This document shows positions 45,695 through 53,161 of a stretch of DNA of 56,917 nt, in pieces. How positions within the stretch are numbered: the first letter of the stretch is position 1; each line of letters begins with the position of its first letter. The stretch spans positions 1 to 56,917 of the forward strand of contig JADLEU010000224.1 of NCBI GenBank assembly GCA_020845955.1, in the 5' to 3' direction. This stretch comes from Anaerolineales bacterium. GTDB lineage: Bacteria; Chloroflexota; Anaerolineae; Anaerolineales; UBA6663. Position numbers and translations under genes: made by a program. Under the pieces are notes generated by a model, which was not told the origin of the DNA, searched no databases, and saw only the letters and a list, made by a program, of their open reading frames with translations.

Positions 45695-46138
45695 ATGAGC
45701 GCGGAAGAGCAGGCGCGCCAATTGGGCCTGGATTTCTCGGTCCCGGTGGATCCGCGGCCGTGGAAGCCCTGCCGGCGCGCGGGGGGGCTACTCTTCACGG
45801 CCGGGCAGACCAGCCGGATCACGGGCAAGCTGGGAGACGGTTTGAGCGTGGAGCAGGGCTACGCCGCCGCGCGCGAAGCCCTGGAGCGGGTGCTGCGCGC
45901 CGTGCGCACCGAGGCGGCCTCGCTCGACCTGGTGCGGCCGGTGAAGCTGCTCGGCTTTATCAACGCCGCGCCCGGCTTTACCGAGACGCCGGCGGTGCTG
46001 CACGGCGCGACCGATCTGCTGCACGCCGTCTTTGGCCCCGAGGCCGGCGCCCACGCGCGCTCGGCCATCGGGGTGGCCAGCCTGCCGCGCGGCGCGGCGG
46101 TGGAGATTGAGGCGGTCTTTGAGCTGTTGGAGCCGTGA
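45695..46138 (+). CDS. RidA/YjgF-family protein, possible muconate-pathway deaminase
   Basis: 147 residues. LFTAGQTSRITGKLGDGLSVEQGYAAA-like opening and ARSAIGVASLPRGAAVEIEAVFEL at the end are the RidA core, with the substrate-binding Arg in RSAIGVASL. RidA enzymes deaminate enamines/imines; 2-aminomuconate deaminases of aminophenol pathways belong to this superfamily. In a classic homoprotocatechuate operon there is no such gene, so it either detoxifies reactive enamines or points to an N-containing ring-cleavage product. It sits eight bases after hpaD and four before the DapA-like gene. Confidence 0.82.
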   Translation: MSAEEQARQLGLDFSVPVDPRPWKPCRRAGGLLFTAGQTSRITGKLGDGLSVEQGYAAAREALERVLRAVRTEAASLDLVRPVKLLGFINAAPGFTETPAVLHGATDLLHAVFGPEAGAHARSAIGVASLPRGAAVEIEAVFELLEP

Positions 46139-46141
46139 AAA

Positions 46142-47059
46142 ATGCCCTTTTCGGTTGAAGCCCTGCGCGGGTCGATTGTGCCCGTGGTCACCCCCTTTCG
46201 CGCCGGCCGGCTGGACGAAGCCGGCCTGGCGCGGCTGATCGACTGGCAGATTGCCAGCGGCTCACACGGCATCTCGGTCACCGGCACCACCGGCGAGCCC
46301 AGCGCCCTGGCGCGCGCCGAGCGCGAGCGCGTCATCCAGGTGGCAGTCGAGGCGGTGGCCGGGCGTGTGCCCTTCGTGGCCGGCACTGGCTCGAACAACC
46401 ACGAAGAGGCGCTGCGCCTGACGCGCTTCGCCCAGAAGGCCGGCGCCGACGCCGTGCTGGTGGTGACGCCCTACTACAACCGCCCCAGCCAGGAAGGGCT
46501 GTACCAGCACTTCGCGACCGTGGCCGCGGCGGTGGACCTGCCCGTTATCCTCTACAACATCCCCGGCCGCGCCGCCGTCAACCTGGAGATCGACACGGTG
46601 GCGCGGCTGCGCGCGGCCCGGCCCAACATCGTGGGCTGCAAGGAGGCCAACAAGGACTTCGAGTTTATCAACCGGCTGCTGCACAAGCTGGGGCGCGACT
46701 TCCTGGTCTATTCGGGCATCGAGCTGCTGTGCTTCCCGGTGCTGGCCATCGGCGGGGCCGGCTATGTCAGCGCCACCGGCAACCTGCTGCCGCGCGAGGT
46801 GGCCCAGCTCTACAACCTGGCGGCGGCCGGCGAGTGGCAGGCGGCCCAGGATCTGCACTATCACCTGATGCCGCTCAACGACGCCATCTTTATCGAGATC
46901 AACCCGGTGCCGGTCAAGACCGCGCTGGGGCTGATGGGCAAAATCAGCCCCGAAGTGCGGCTGCCGCTGGCCCCGCTGGCCCCGGCTAGCCTGGAGCGCC
47001 TGAAGGCGGTGCTGGCCAGCTATGGGCTGATCGCGGCGGCCGGCAAGGAGCCGGCATGA
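46142..47059 (+). CDS. DapA-family aldolase/synthase
   Basis: 305 residues, normal family length. Class I aldolase TIM barrel: Schiff-base Lys 167 (NIVGCKEANKD), Tyr 138 (ILYNIPGRA) and the TGTTGE motif at 47-52. Besides dihydrodipicolinate synthases the family contains 2-keto-acid aldolases of sugar acid and aromatic pathways. Placed between RidA and the fumarylacetoacetase-type gene, it probably cleaves the 4-hydroxy-2-ketoacid end-product, replacing the unrelated HpaI aldolase. Lysine synthesis is less likely in this context. Confidence 0.88.
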   Translation: MPFSVEALRGSIVPVVTPFRAGRLDEAGLARLIDWQIASGSHGISVTGTTGEPSALARAERERVIQVAVEAVAGRVPFVAGTGSNNHEEALRLTRFAQKAGADAVLVVTPYYNRPSQEGLYQHFATVAAAVDLPVILYNIPGRAAVNLEIDTVARLRAARPNIVGCKEANKDFEFINRLLHKLGRDFLVYSGIELLCFPVLAIGGAGYVSATGNLLPREVAQLYNLAAAGEWQAAQDLHYHLMPLNDAIFIEINPVPVKTALGLMGKISPEVRLPLAPLAPASLERLKAVLASYGLIAAAGKEPA

Positions 47060-47811
47060 AACTGGCGCGCTTTGAAGTCGAGGGGCAGGTCCACTCGGGC
47101 ACGGTGCGGGCCGACGGCCGGCTGGAGACGGCCGCGGGTGCGACCTACGCGCCCGAGGCGGTGCGCTGGCTGCCGCCCGTCACCGGCACCAAGGCCATCG
47201 GCCTGGCGCTGAACTACCGCGAGCACGCGGCCGAGCTGTCGATGGAGGCGCCGCCTGACCCGGCGTTGTTCTTCAAGCCGCTCAGCGCGCTGATCGGCCA
47301 CGGCGCGCCGGTGGTGGCCCCGCCGCGCATCGAGTACATGCACTACGAGGTCGAGCTGGTGGCCGTGATCGGGAAACGCTGCCGCCGCGTGCCGGCCGAG
47401 CGCGCGCTGGAGGTCGTGGCCGGCTACACCATCGGCAACGACGTCACAGTGCGCGACTTCGTGGCCAACTTCTACCGGCCGCCGGTGCGGGCCAAGGGCT
47501 ACGACACCTTTGGGCCGCTGGGGCCATACGTGGTCACGCCCGACGAGCTGGACGACCCGGCCAACCTGGAGCTGCGCACCCACGTCAACGGCGAGCTGCG
47601 CCAGCGCGGCAACACCAGCCAGATGCAGCACCCGGTGCCCGAGCTGATCGCCTACATCACCAGCTTTATGACCCTCGAGCCCGGCGACACCATCTGGACC
47701 GGCACGCCGTCGGGCCTGTCGCACGTCTATCCCGGCGACGTGATGCGGCTGGAGATCGACGGGCTGGGCGCGCTGGAGAACCCGATCGTGGCCGACGAGG
47801 CGGGGGCATGA
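47056..47811 (+). CDS. fumarylacetoacetate hydrolase family protein (HpaG-like)
   Basis: 251 residues; start overlaps the aldolase stop by 4 bp. The FAH fold motifs are clear: KAIGLALNYREHAAEL, FFKPLSALIGHG, EYMHYEVELVAVIGK with the metal-binding Glu pair, GYTIGNDVTVRDF and DTIWTGTPSGLSHVYPGD. Matches the isomerase/decarboxylase (HpaG) or hydratase branch of meta-cleavage pathways, acting after the semialdehyde dehydrogenase. No separate HpaF or HpaH gene is visible here, so it may do the decarboxylation, or another gene outside the window supplies the missing steps. Confidence 0.9.
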   Translation: MKLARFEVEGQVHSGTVRADGRLETAAGATYAPEAVRWLPPVTGTKAIGLALNYREHAAELSMEAPPDPALFFKPLSALIGHGAPVVAPPRIEYMHYEVELVAVIGKRCRRVPAERALEVVAGYTIGNDVTVRDFVANFYRPPVRAKGYDTFGPLGPYVVTPDELDDPANLELRTHVNGELRQRGNTSQMQHPVPELIAYITSFMTLEPGDTIWTGTPSGLSHVYPGDVMRLEIDGLGALENPIVADEAGA

Positions 47812-48155
47812 GCACGCCCGCGCCGGCGGCCGGCGCCCTCGACGCCCGGTTGTTCCGGCGGGTGGTGGGCCACTTCGCTACCGGCGTGACGGTGCTGGCC
47901 GCCCAGGTGGAGGCCGACGTGCGCGGCATGACGGCCAACGCCTTCATGTCGCTGTCGCTCGACCCGATGCTGGTGGTGGTGGGCCTGGCGCGCCAGACCC
48001 GCCTGGCCGAGCACCTGCAGGCGGCCGGGCGGGTCTGGCGCTGCTGGAAGCCGGTCTCGACGATGGACATTGACGCGCCGGCCGCGCCGCGCGCGAACCC
48101 GCGCCTGCCGGCGCTGGCGGCCGCGAAGCGCGTGGCGGGCGGGCCGGTTGGCTGA
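47808..48155 (+). pseudogene. flavin reductase (HpaC-like), truncated
   Basis: 115 codons, 4-bp overlap with the preceding gene. The first 74 residues match the flavin-reductase-like domain: LFRRVVGHFATGVTVLAA, then GMTANAFMSLSLDPMLVVVG and TRLAEHLQAAGR. Intact members have about 160-170 residues. After residue 74 (near 48030) the sequence turns into unrelated Pro/Ala-rich text (RANPRLPALAAAKRVAGG), so the FMN-binding C-terminal half is lost. It would be the partner of HpaB, which is also broken at 44489. Confidence 0.75.
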
Positions 48156-48161
48156 GCGGGC

Positions 48162-48698
48162 CTAGAGCACGGGCGGCGCGATGCAGCAGATCACCAACAC
48201 CGGCGCGCTGCCGCCCGCCGCAAAATAGCGCAGGCTGGCGCCCCGATACGAGATCGTGTCGCCGGGGTCGAGCGTATGGGTCTCGGCGTCCAGCTGGATG
48301 ATGAGCTGGCCTTCGAGCACCAGCATCCATTCTTCCGTCGGGCGGATGAGCTGCTCGGCCCTGACGCGCGAGCCGGGCTGGACGCGGATGAGGACCGACA
48401 TGAAGGCCCGCAGCCCGGGGCCGGTGAGCAGGTCGTAGCTGGTGTTCCAGCCGCGCAGCCAAAAGGCGCTGCGCTCGGCGGCGCGGATGACGGGGCTGGC
48501 TTGCTCGGCGCCGTCGAGAAAGCGGAACATGGGCACATCGAGCGCCGCCGCGATGCGCTGCAGTGAGTTGATCGAGGGCGCGACCTTGTCGTTTTCGACC
48601 TGGCTCAAGAAACCGGCGCTCAGCCTGGTGCGCGCGCCTAACTCGCGCAGGCTGAGGCCAAGCTCTTTGCGACGCTGCCGGATACGTTGGCCGATCAC
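48162..48698 (-). CDS. XRE-family regulator with C-terminal cupin
   Basis: 178 residues from a GTG at 48698. N-terminal helix-turn-helix (IGQRIRQRRKELGLSLREL, SAGFLSQVENDKVAPSINSL, residues 1-60), then a cupin sensor domain (about 105-175, RPTEEWMLVLEGQLIIQLD, HTLDPGDTISYRG). This class, like PuuR, typically represses a nearby catabolic operon until its ligand binds. It faces the catabolic genes tail to tail, so it is a good candidate for their regulator. A promoter lies immediately upstream with a leaderless geometry. Confidence 0.92.
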   Translation of the reverse strand: MIGQRIRQRRKELGLSLRELGARTRLSAGFLSQVENDKVAPSINSLQRIAAALDVPMFRFLDGAEQASPVIRAAERSAFWLRGWNTSYDLLTGPGLRAFMSVLIRVQPGSRVRAEQLIRPTEEWMLVLEGQLIIQLDAETHTLDPGDTISYRGASLRYFAAGGSAPVLVICCIAPPVL

Positions 48699-48705
48699 GG
48701 TGGCG

Positions 48706-48735
48706 AGAATATGCTGTCGACCAGGGTGGAGTCCA
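48706..48735 (-). promoter_or_regulatory. promoter of the XRE-cupin gene, leaderless type
   Basis: Minus strand: -35 TGGACT (48735-48730), 18-base spacer, -10 TATTCT (48711-48706), then seven bases to the GTG at 48698. Transcription should start at or next to the start codon. Confidence 0.5.
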
Positions 48736-48789
48736 TAGAAAGCGTTGCTTAACGATGTTTAGGGTGCAAATACTACCTTACGCGTGAAC

Positions 48790-49060
48790 GTGGGCGCTGT
48801 CAACCGTCCCGCTTCCAGGCGAGGATCGAGGCAGGTCAAAGGCCTGCCTCGCCCGGCAGCGCTCGTCCCCCCGCGCCCGGTTCTGCTGCACGATCTCGGC
48901 TTCGTCGGCCAGCGCTAGCACCCGCCGGCCACCACGATTCGGCCGTCCACGATGACGGGCTCCACGTCGCTGCCGCGGCCGGAGTAGACGAGCAGCGTGA
49001 CGACGTCGTCCACCGGGGTCAGGTGCGGGCGGTCGAGATTGACCCTCTTTCCAAGGACGG
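48790..49060 (-). pseudogene. amidohydrolase C-terminal remnant
   Basis: Minus-strand frame reading NLDRPHLTPVDDVVTLLVYS, then GSDVEPVIVDGRIVVAGG, is the end of SsnA/TrzN-type amidohydrolases. A shift near 48915 is needed to continue into VLALADEAEIVQQNRARGDE, the family's final helix. The remaining 350 or more codons are absent. 48699-48780 otherwise holds only the XRE promoter. Confidence 0.6.
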
Positions 49061-49067
49061 ATATTCT
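49039..49067 (+). promoter_or_regulatory. promoter of the CoA-binding protein gene
   Basis: -35 TTGACC (49039-49044), exactly 17-base spacer, -10 TATTCT (49062-49067). A second -10-like TATAGT is at 49118-49123. The leader would be about 80 bases, or 25-30 bases from the second box, with AAAGGAG in front of the ATG. Confidence 0.5.
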
Positions 49068-49152
49068 CAATCCAGATAACGGACAAATGTCACTAGCCGG
49101 GCCGGGCAGGCCGTCTCTATAGTCATAGGGTGCGGAAGAGAAAGGAGCCCCT

Positions 49153-49644
49153 ATGGCTAAGATCGACACCCTGGTGCGGGATTTCCTGGCGCAGAAGAAG
49201 ATCGCCGTCGTGGGCGTTTCCGACAAGCGCGACACCGGCTGCAACCTGGGTTACCGCAAGTTCAAGGCGGCCGGCTACACCGTCAGCGCGGTGAACCCGC
49301 GCCTCTCCATCTTTGAAGGCGACCCCTGCTATCCAGATTTGAAGGCCATTCCCCAGAAGCCCGAGGCCGTCTTCATCCTGGCCAGTCCCAAAGTCACCGA
49401 CCAGATCGTCCAGCAGTGCGTCGAGCTGGGCATCAAGCACGTCTGGATGCACTGCGTCATGGGCACCAAACCCGGCCTGGCGAGCGGCATCAGCAGCGTT
49501 TCGCCCGAGGCGGTGCGCGTCTGCCGCGAGAACGGCATCGCCGTCATCCCCGGCACGTGCCCCAACCAGTACCTCAACCCCGATGCCGGCCACGCGCTGA
49601 TGCGGGTGGTGACCCGCGCGCTCGGCTTCCAGAGCGTCAACTAG
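49153..49644 (+). CDS. CoA-binding domain protein (YccU-like)
   Basis: 163 residues with a good AAAGGAG ribosome binding site. A Rossmann-type CoA-binding fold as in succinyl-CoA synthetase alpha: KKIAVVGVSDKRDTGCNLGY, then GYTVSAVNPRLSIFEGDPCY, AVFILASPKVTDQIVQQCVE and a late PGTCPNQYLN. Stand-alone members have no known enzymatic role. Followed by a strong terminator, so it is a single-gene unit. Confidence 0.9.
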   Translation: MAKIDTLVRDFLAQKKIAVVGVSDKRDTGCNLGYRKFKAAGYTVSAVNPRLSIFEGDPCYPDLKAIPQKPEAVFILASPKVTDQIVQQCVELGIKHVWMHCVMGTKPGLASGISSVSPEAVRVCRENGIAVIPGTCPNQYLNPDAGHALMRVVTRALGFQSVN

Positions 49645-49652
49645 CGCCCGCC

Positions 49653-49682
49653 GGCGCCAGCCTCAGGGGTGAGGCTGGCGCC
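49653..49682 (+). terminator. intrinsic terminator after the CoA-binding gene
   Basis: Perfect 12-bp stem GGCGCCAGCCTC / GAGGCTGGCGCC with a 6-base loop, followed by a T-rich stretch (TGTTGTTGATTTGATTT). Nine bases after the stop codon. Confidence 0.8.
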
Positions 49683-49713
49683 TGTTGTTGATTTGATTTA
49701 AGGAAGGCCCGGG

Positions 49714-50334
49714 ATGAAGCGCTTCCTGGTGACTTACGCGACCTACGCGGGCTCCACCGTCGAGGTGGCCCAGGCTATCGGCGACGAGTTGGTCCAGCAG
49801 GGCCACGTGGCGGACGTCCGGCCGCTCGACGCGGTCAAAGACCTGGCGGGCTACGCCGGCGTGGTGGTCGGCGGCCCGATGATCATGGGCTGGCATCGCG
49901 CCGCCCTGGGGTTCCTCAAGCGGCACCGCCGCGCCCTGCGGCACACGCCCCTGGCCGTCTTCATCATGGCCATGAGCCTGACCCAGACCGGCGAAACCAG
50001 CGTGGACGGCGTGCCGGTGCAGGTGGATGCCAGCCTGCTCAAGCCGCCCGAGCGGCCCGGGCGCCTGAGCTTCCGTGAGCGCTACGCCCAGGTGTCCAAC
50101 TACGTCCGGCCTATCCTGGGGGCCGTCCGCCCGGCCAAACCGGCCGGCCTCGCCATCTTCGGCGGCCGGTTGGAGTTCGGCCGCCTGACGTGGTGGGCCA
50201 TGCTCTTCGTGCTGTTCATCGTCCAGGCGCGGGCCGGCGACCAGCGCAACTGGCCCCTCATCCGGGCCTGGGCGGCCGGCCTGCCGAAGGCCTTCGAGCG
50301 CCAGGCGGCGCCGGCCGAGCGCGTGCCCGCCTAG
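49714..50334 (+). CDS. flavodoxin-domain protein (HemG-like / flavodoxin_5)
   Basis: 206 residues with AAGGAAGG ahead of the ATG. FLVTYATYAGSTVEVAQAI (residues 4-22) is the FMN phosphate-binding loop ('T-A-T-GST'). GVVVGGPMIMGWHRAALGFL and LAVFIMAMSLTQTGE continue the flavodoxin fold, as in menaquinone-dependent protoporphyrinogen oxidase-like proteins. A more hydrophobic segment near 165-180 (RLTWWAMLFVLFIVQAR) may touch the membrane. Partner unknown. Confidence 0.85.
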   Translation: MKRFLVTYATYAGSTVEVAQAIGDELVQQGHVADVRPLDAVKDLAGYAGVVVGGPMIMGWHRAALGFLKRHRRALRHTPLAVFIMAMSLTQTGETSVDGVPVQVDASLLKPPERPGRLSFRERYAQVSNYVRPILGAVRPAKPAGLAIFGGRLEFGRLTWWAMLFVLFIVQARAGDQRNWPLIRAWAAGLPKAFERQAAPAERVPA

Positions 50335-50496
50335 CCGCGTCGCGTGCTCTGCTGGCCGCGCCGCTCCGGATCGGCACATCCGCCTGGCTCGCCCTCTGGG
50401 CTGTTACCAGGCGCGCTATCGTGAGAGCGCTGGCCGCCAGTGCCCGGCGGCCCCTACTTGAACTGCCTCTCCGCTGCGCCTATACTGGTCCTCAGA

Positions 50497-50808
50497 ATGA
50501 CTGGCCTAACCATCCCCGTGCGCGTGGGCGGGGGGCTGGCGCACGACCTGGGCGCCGCCCGCCTGGCCGTCCTCCTGCCCGCGGGCGCCACGGTCGCCGA
50601 CCTGCTGGCTGACCTGCGCCGGCAGCACCCGCGCGCCGCCCAGCGATTGGCCCTGGCCATCCCCGTCATTGCCGGGCAGACCGTCGCGGCCGATGCCCCG
50701 CTGGCCGCCGGGCAGGAAGTGGCCCTGCTGATGCCCGTTTCGGGCGGCAGTCCCTGGCCGCCCGCGCATCGATCCGTTCCCCCTTATCCCCCCCGGAGGT
50801 TGCCATGA
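50497..50808 (+). CDS. MoaD/ThiS-like ubiquitin-fold protein with C-terminal extension
   Basis: 103 residues from the ATG at 50497. LTIPVRVGGGLAHDLG, GATVADLLADLRRQHP and IPVIAGQTVAADAPLAAGQE form the beta-grasp pattern. It ends in LLMPVSGG, the sulfur-carrier Gly-Gly, but 19 further residues (SPWPPAHRSVPPYPP...) follow before the stop, so the Gly-Gly is not C-terminal. The stop overlaps the acetamidase start by 4 bp. Activation would need trimming, or the Gly-Gly is no longer used. Possible link to molybdenum cofactor synthesis, given the molybdenum hydroxylase at 39-43 kb. Confidence 0.65.
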   Translation: MTGLTIPVRVGGGLAHDLGAARLAVLLPAGATVADLLADLRRQHPRAAQRLALAIPVIAGQTVAADAPLAAGQEVALLMPVSGGSPWPPAHRSVPPYPPRRLP

Positions 50809-52157
50809 TTGCCGAGCCTGTGGAACGCACCCGACCCGCCGACGGCGCGCAGCGCGTCACCGCCCACCAAACCGTGTTCGTAGACCAGTTCACCAACGGC
50901 GTGCTCGATCCGGCCCAGCCCATGCTCGGCCCGGTGAAGGACGGCGGCCACATCGTGGCCAACACCGCGCCGGGCTGCTGGGGACCGATGATCACCCCCG
51001 CCATCCGCGGCGGGCACGAGGTGACGCGCCCGGTGGCCGTGGCCGGTGCCGAGGTCGGCGACGCCATCGCCATCCGCATCCAGGACATCACCGTCACCTC
51101 GTTGGCGACGGCCTCGGGAAACGACCAGGTGATGAGCGGCCGCTTCCTGGGCGACCCGTACGTGGCCGGCCGCTGCCCCAAGTGCGGCACCCTGTACCCG
51201 GCCACCCACCTGGAGGGCATCGGCCAGACCGCCGTGCGCTGCGACAACTGCGGCGAAGACGCCACGCCCTTTACGTTCACCAACGGCTACACCATCGCCT
51301 TCGACGGCAACCACACCCTGGGCGTCACCCTGCCGCAGGCCGCCGCCGAGGAGATCGCCCGCGACGCCCGCCACTACGCGGCCCTGCCCGAGCGCTCGGC
51401 GCAGAACCCCATCCTGGCCTTCGCGCCGCACGATCTGGTGGGGTTGGTGGCGCGCATGCGGCCCTTCATGGGCCAGCTCGGCACCACGCCCTCGCACCCC
51501 ATCCCCGATTCGCACAATGCCGGCGACTTTGGCGCCTTCCTAGTGGGCGCGCCGCACGAGTATGCGCTGACCGCCGAGCAGCTCGCCGCGCACCGCACCG
51601 ACGGGCACATGGACATCGACGCGGTGCGCGCCGGCGCCATCCTGATCTGCCCGGTGAAGACGCCCGGCGGCGGCGTCTATCTGGGCGACATGCACGCGCT
51701 GCAGGGCGACGGCGAGATCGCCGGCCATACCGCCGACGTCGCGGGCGCCGTCACCCTGCAGGTCCACGTGCTCAAGGGTTTGAAGATCGACGGCCCGCTG
51801 CTGTTCCCGGTGCTGGAAGACCTGCCCTTCCTGGCGCGGCCGCTTTCGGAGGCCGAGCGCGCCCGGGCGCTGCGCGTGGCCCGGCAATGGGGGTTGGACG
51901 AGCTGGAAGAGTCGGCGCCCATCTCGGTCGTCGGCACCGGGCCGGATCTGAATGCCGCCACCGACAACGGCCTGCAGCGCGCCGCCGACCTGCTGGGGAT
52001 GAGCGTGCCCGAAGTCAAGAACCGCGCCACCCTCACCGGCGCCATCGAGATCGGCCGGAACCCGGGCGTGGTGCAGGTGACCTTCCGCGCGCCGCTCGAC
52101 CGCCTGGAACGCGCCGGCCTACTGCCCCTCGCGCGCGAGCAGTACGGCGCCGGTTAG
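50805..52157 (+). CDS. acetamidase/formamidase family protein with zinc-ribbon insert
   Basis: 450 residues, longer than the usual 300-415. FmdA/AmdA family: the conserved GPVKDGGHIVANTAPGCWG-type opening, HPIPDSHNAGDFGAFLVGAP and AGAILICPVKTPGGGVYLGD, DMHALQGDGEIAGH metal site. Residues about 124-152 form an inserted zinc ribbon with two Cys pairs (GRCPKCGTLYP and RCDNCGED). Regulatory FmdB proteins of amidase operons carry such ribbons separately. Hydrolyses a simple amide to ammonia and acid. Probably co-transcribed with the MoaD-like gene. Confidence 0.9.
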   Translation: MIAEPVERTRPADGAQRVTAHQTVFVDQFTNGVLDPAQPMLGPVKDGGHIVANTAPGCWGPMITPAIRGGHEVTRPVAVAGAEVGDAIAIRIQDITVTSLATASGNDQVMSGRFLGDPYVAGRCPKCGTLYPATHLEGIGQTAVRCDNCGEDATPFTFTNGYTIAFDGNHTLGVTLPQAAAEEIARDARHYAALPERSAQNPILAFAPHDLVGLVARMRPFMGQLGTTPSHPIPDSHNAGDFGAFLVGAPHEYALTAEQLAAHRTDGHMDIDAVRAGAILICPVKTPGGGVYLGDMHALQGDGEIAGHTADVAGAVTLQVHVLKGLKIDGPLLFPVLEDLPFLARPLSEAERARALRVARQWGLDELEESAPISVVGTGPDLNAATDNGLQRAADLLGMSVPEVKNRATLTGAIEIGRNPGVVQVTFRAPLDRLERAGLLPLAREQYGAG

Positions 52158-52199
52158 GCGCCGGATCAGGCGCGCCGCGATCCATCCGATCGGCGAACC

Positions 52200-52238
52200 A
52201 GCCGCCGCGCCGCTTTCTCGTAAAGCGGCGCGGCGGCT
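52200..52238 (+). terminator. strong hairpin terminator after the acetamidase gene
   Basis: Perfect 17-bp stem AGCCGCCGCGCCGCTTT / AAAGCGGCGCGGCGGCT with a 5-base loop, then GCGTTGTTTCTGCTC. The T-run is short, but the stem is very stable. It lies 42 bases after the stop. Confidence 0.75.
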
Positions 52239-52601
52239 GCGTTGTTTCTGCTCTGACCTGCCAGGCCTGGCAGCGCTCCACCGGGCCAGGCGCTCGGGCA
52301 AGTTCCTGATGCGTATAAGGCGCGGATTCGGCGTCAACGGTGTCAACGGATGGGCAACGGATCAACGGATGGTCAACGGACCCCCACGGGGACCGTGGCC
52401 CTGCAAAGCCCGCACGCCCCCCTGGCACCGCCCGCTGCACCGCCCCCGCGGGGCACACCCGCCCTGGCGGGCTCCCTGGCACCGCCCGCCAGGGCAGGTG
52501 TGGCCAGGGTTGCAGGGGGGGGCAGGTGTTTCCCGGCCGCGGGCCCGGGGGCGCGCCGGCGGGGGCGGTATCAACGGATCAACGGATCAACCCCGGGGGG
52601 G
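52239..52601. repeat. non-coding GC-rich region with TCAACGGAT minisatellite and hairpin
   Basis: About 360 bases with no supported gene. Five or so copies of a 9-10 base unit (TCAACGGAT and variants) at 52333-52380 and two more plus a partial copy at 52569-52590. Between them is an 11-bp perfect inverted repeat, GCCCTGGCGGG (52461-52471) / CCCGCCAGGGC (52485-52495), and C- and G-runs. It ends where the 41-bp repeat begins. Confidence 0.6.
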
Positions 52602-52642
52602 GGGCGGTGTGGGGCATGCCGGACACGCGAGCGGATACCGCT
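52602..52642 (+). repeat. 41-bp structured repeat, copy 1
   Basis: Shares 37 or so of 41 bases with 56071-56111: GGGCGGTG-N3-GGCATGCC, then GGACACGCGAGCGG-ATACCGCT. It contains the palindrome GGCATGCC and a small hairpin AGCGG-ATA-CCGCT. The second copy has AGA in the loop, so the stem is kept. Copies are in the same orientation, 3.47 kb apart, on either side of the HAD and methyltransferase genes. Confidence 0.75.
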
Positions 52643-52732
52643 GTGAAGGATTTGCTCGGCGTGGGGGCTGGGCCGGCTGCCCGCTGGCGTGGTCAGGCGG
52701 AGGCCGGCAACGGCGCTGCGGGCCGGCGCCTT

Positions 52733-53158
52733 TCAGCCGCTGGCCCGCAGCGCCTCCAGCAGCGCCGCCGCGTAGGCGTCGCTGGCGTCCGCGGCCTCGC
52801 AGCTCAGGCGCCGGCCGCCCAGGCTGAGGGCACAACGCCAGCCAGACGGCGTGGCCGTCAGCGCCAGGTCCGGCGCCGGCTCGGCCGGCAGCCGCGCCGT
52901 CAGCAGGTCGCGCAGCTGGCTCTCGGTCGGCATCCACAGCGCCTCGCCGGCCGCCACGTAGTCCAGCGCCCACTCGACCGCGCCCTCGAACGTCATCATC
53001 GCCTGGCCCTGGATGCGGGCCAGCGCGGCCGGCAGATCGGTGATGACGAACAGCCGCTCGTCGAGGCCGTGCTCGGGGAGGGCGAAGAAGTCGAGCTGCG
53101 CCGGCTGCCAGCTCAGCCCGGCGGCGCGCAGCGCCCTGGCGTTGGCGATTGAGATCAT
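52733..53158 (-). CDS. conserved hypothetical protein
   Basis: 141 residues; I recall similar proteins from Chloroflexota but no function. MISIANARALRAAGLSWQP at the start, then FFALPEHGLDERLFVITDLPA, FEGAVEWALDYVAAGEALWMP and a final helix SDAYAAALLEALRASG. Soluble, no cofactor or metal motifs. It begins three bases after the HAD gene's stop, so the two genes are probably co-transcribed. Confidence 0.7.
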   Translation of the reverse strand: MISIANARALRAAGLSWQPAQLDFFALPEHGLDERLFVITDLPAALARIQGQAMMTFEGAVEWALDYVAAGEALWMPTESQLRDLLTARLPAEPAPDLALTATPSGWRCALSLGGRRLSCEAADASDAYAAALLEALRASG

Positions 53159-53161
53159 TGC

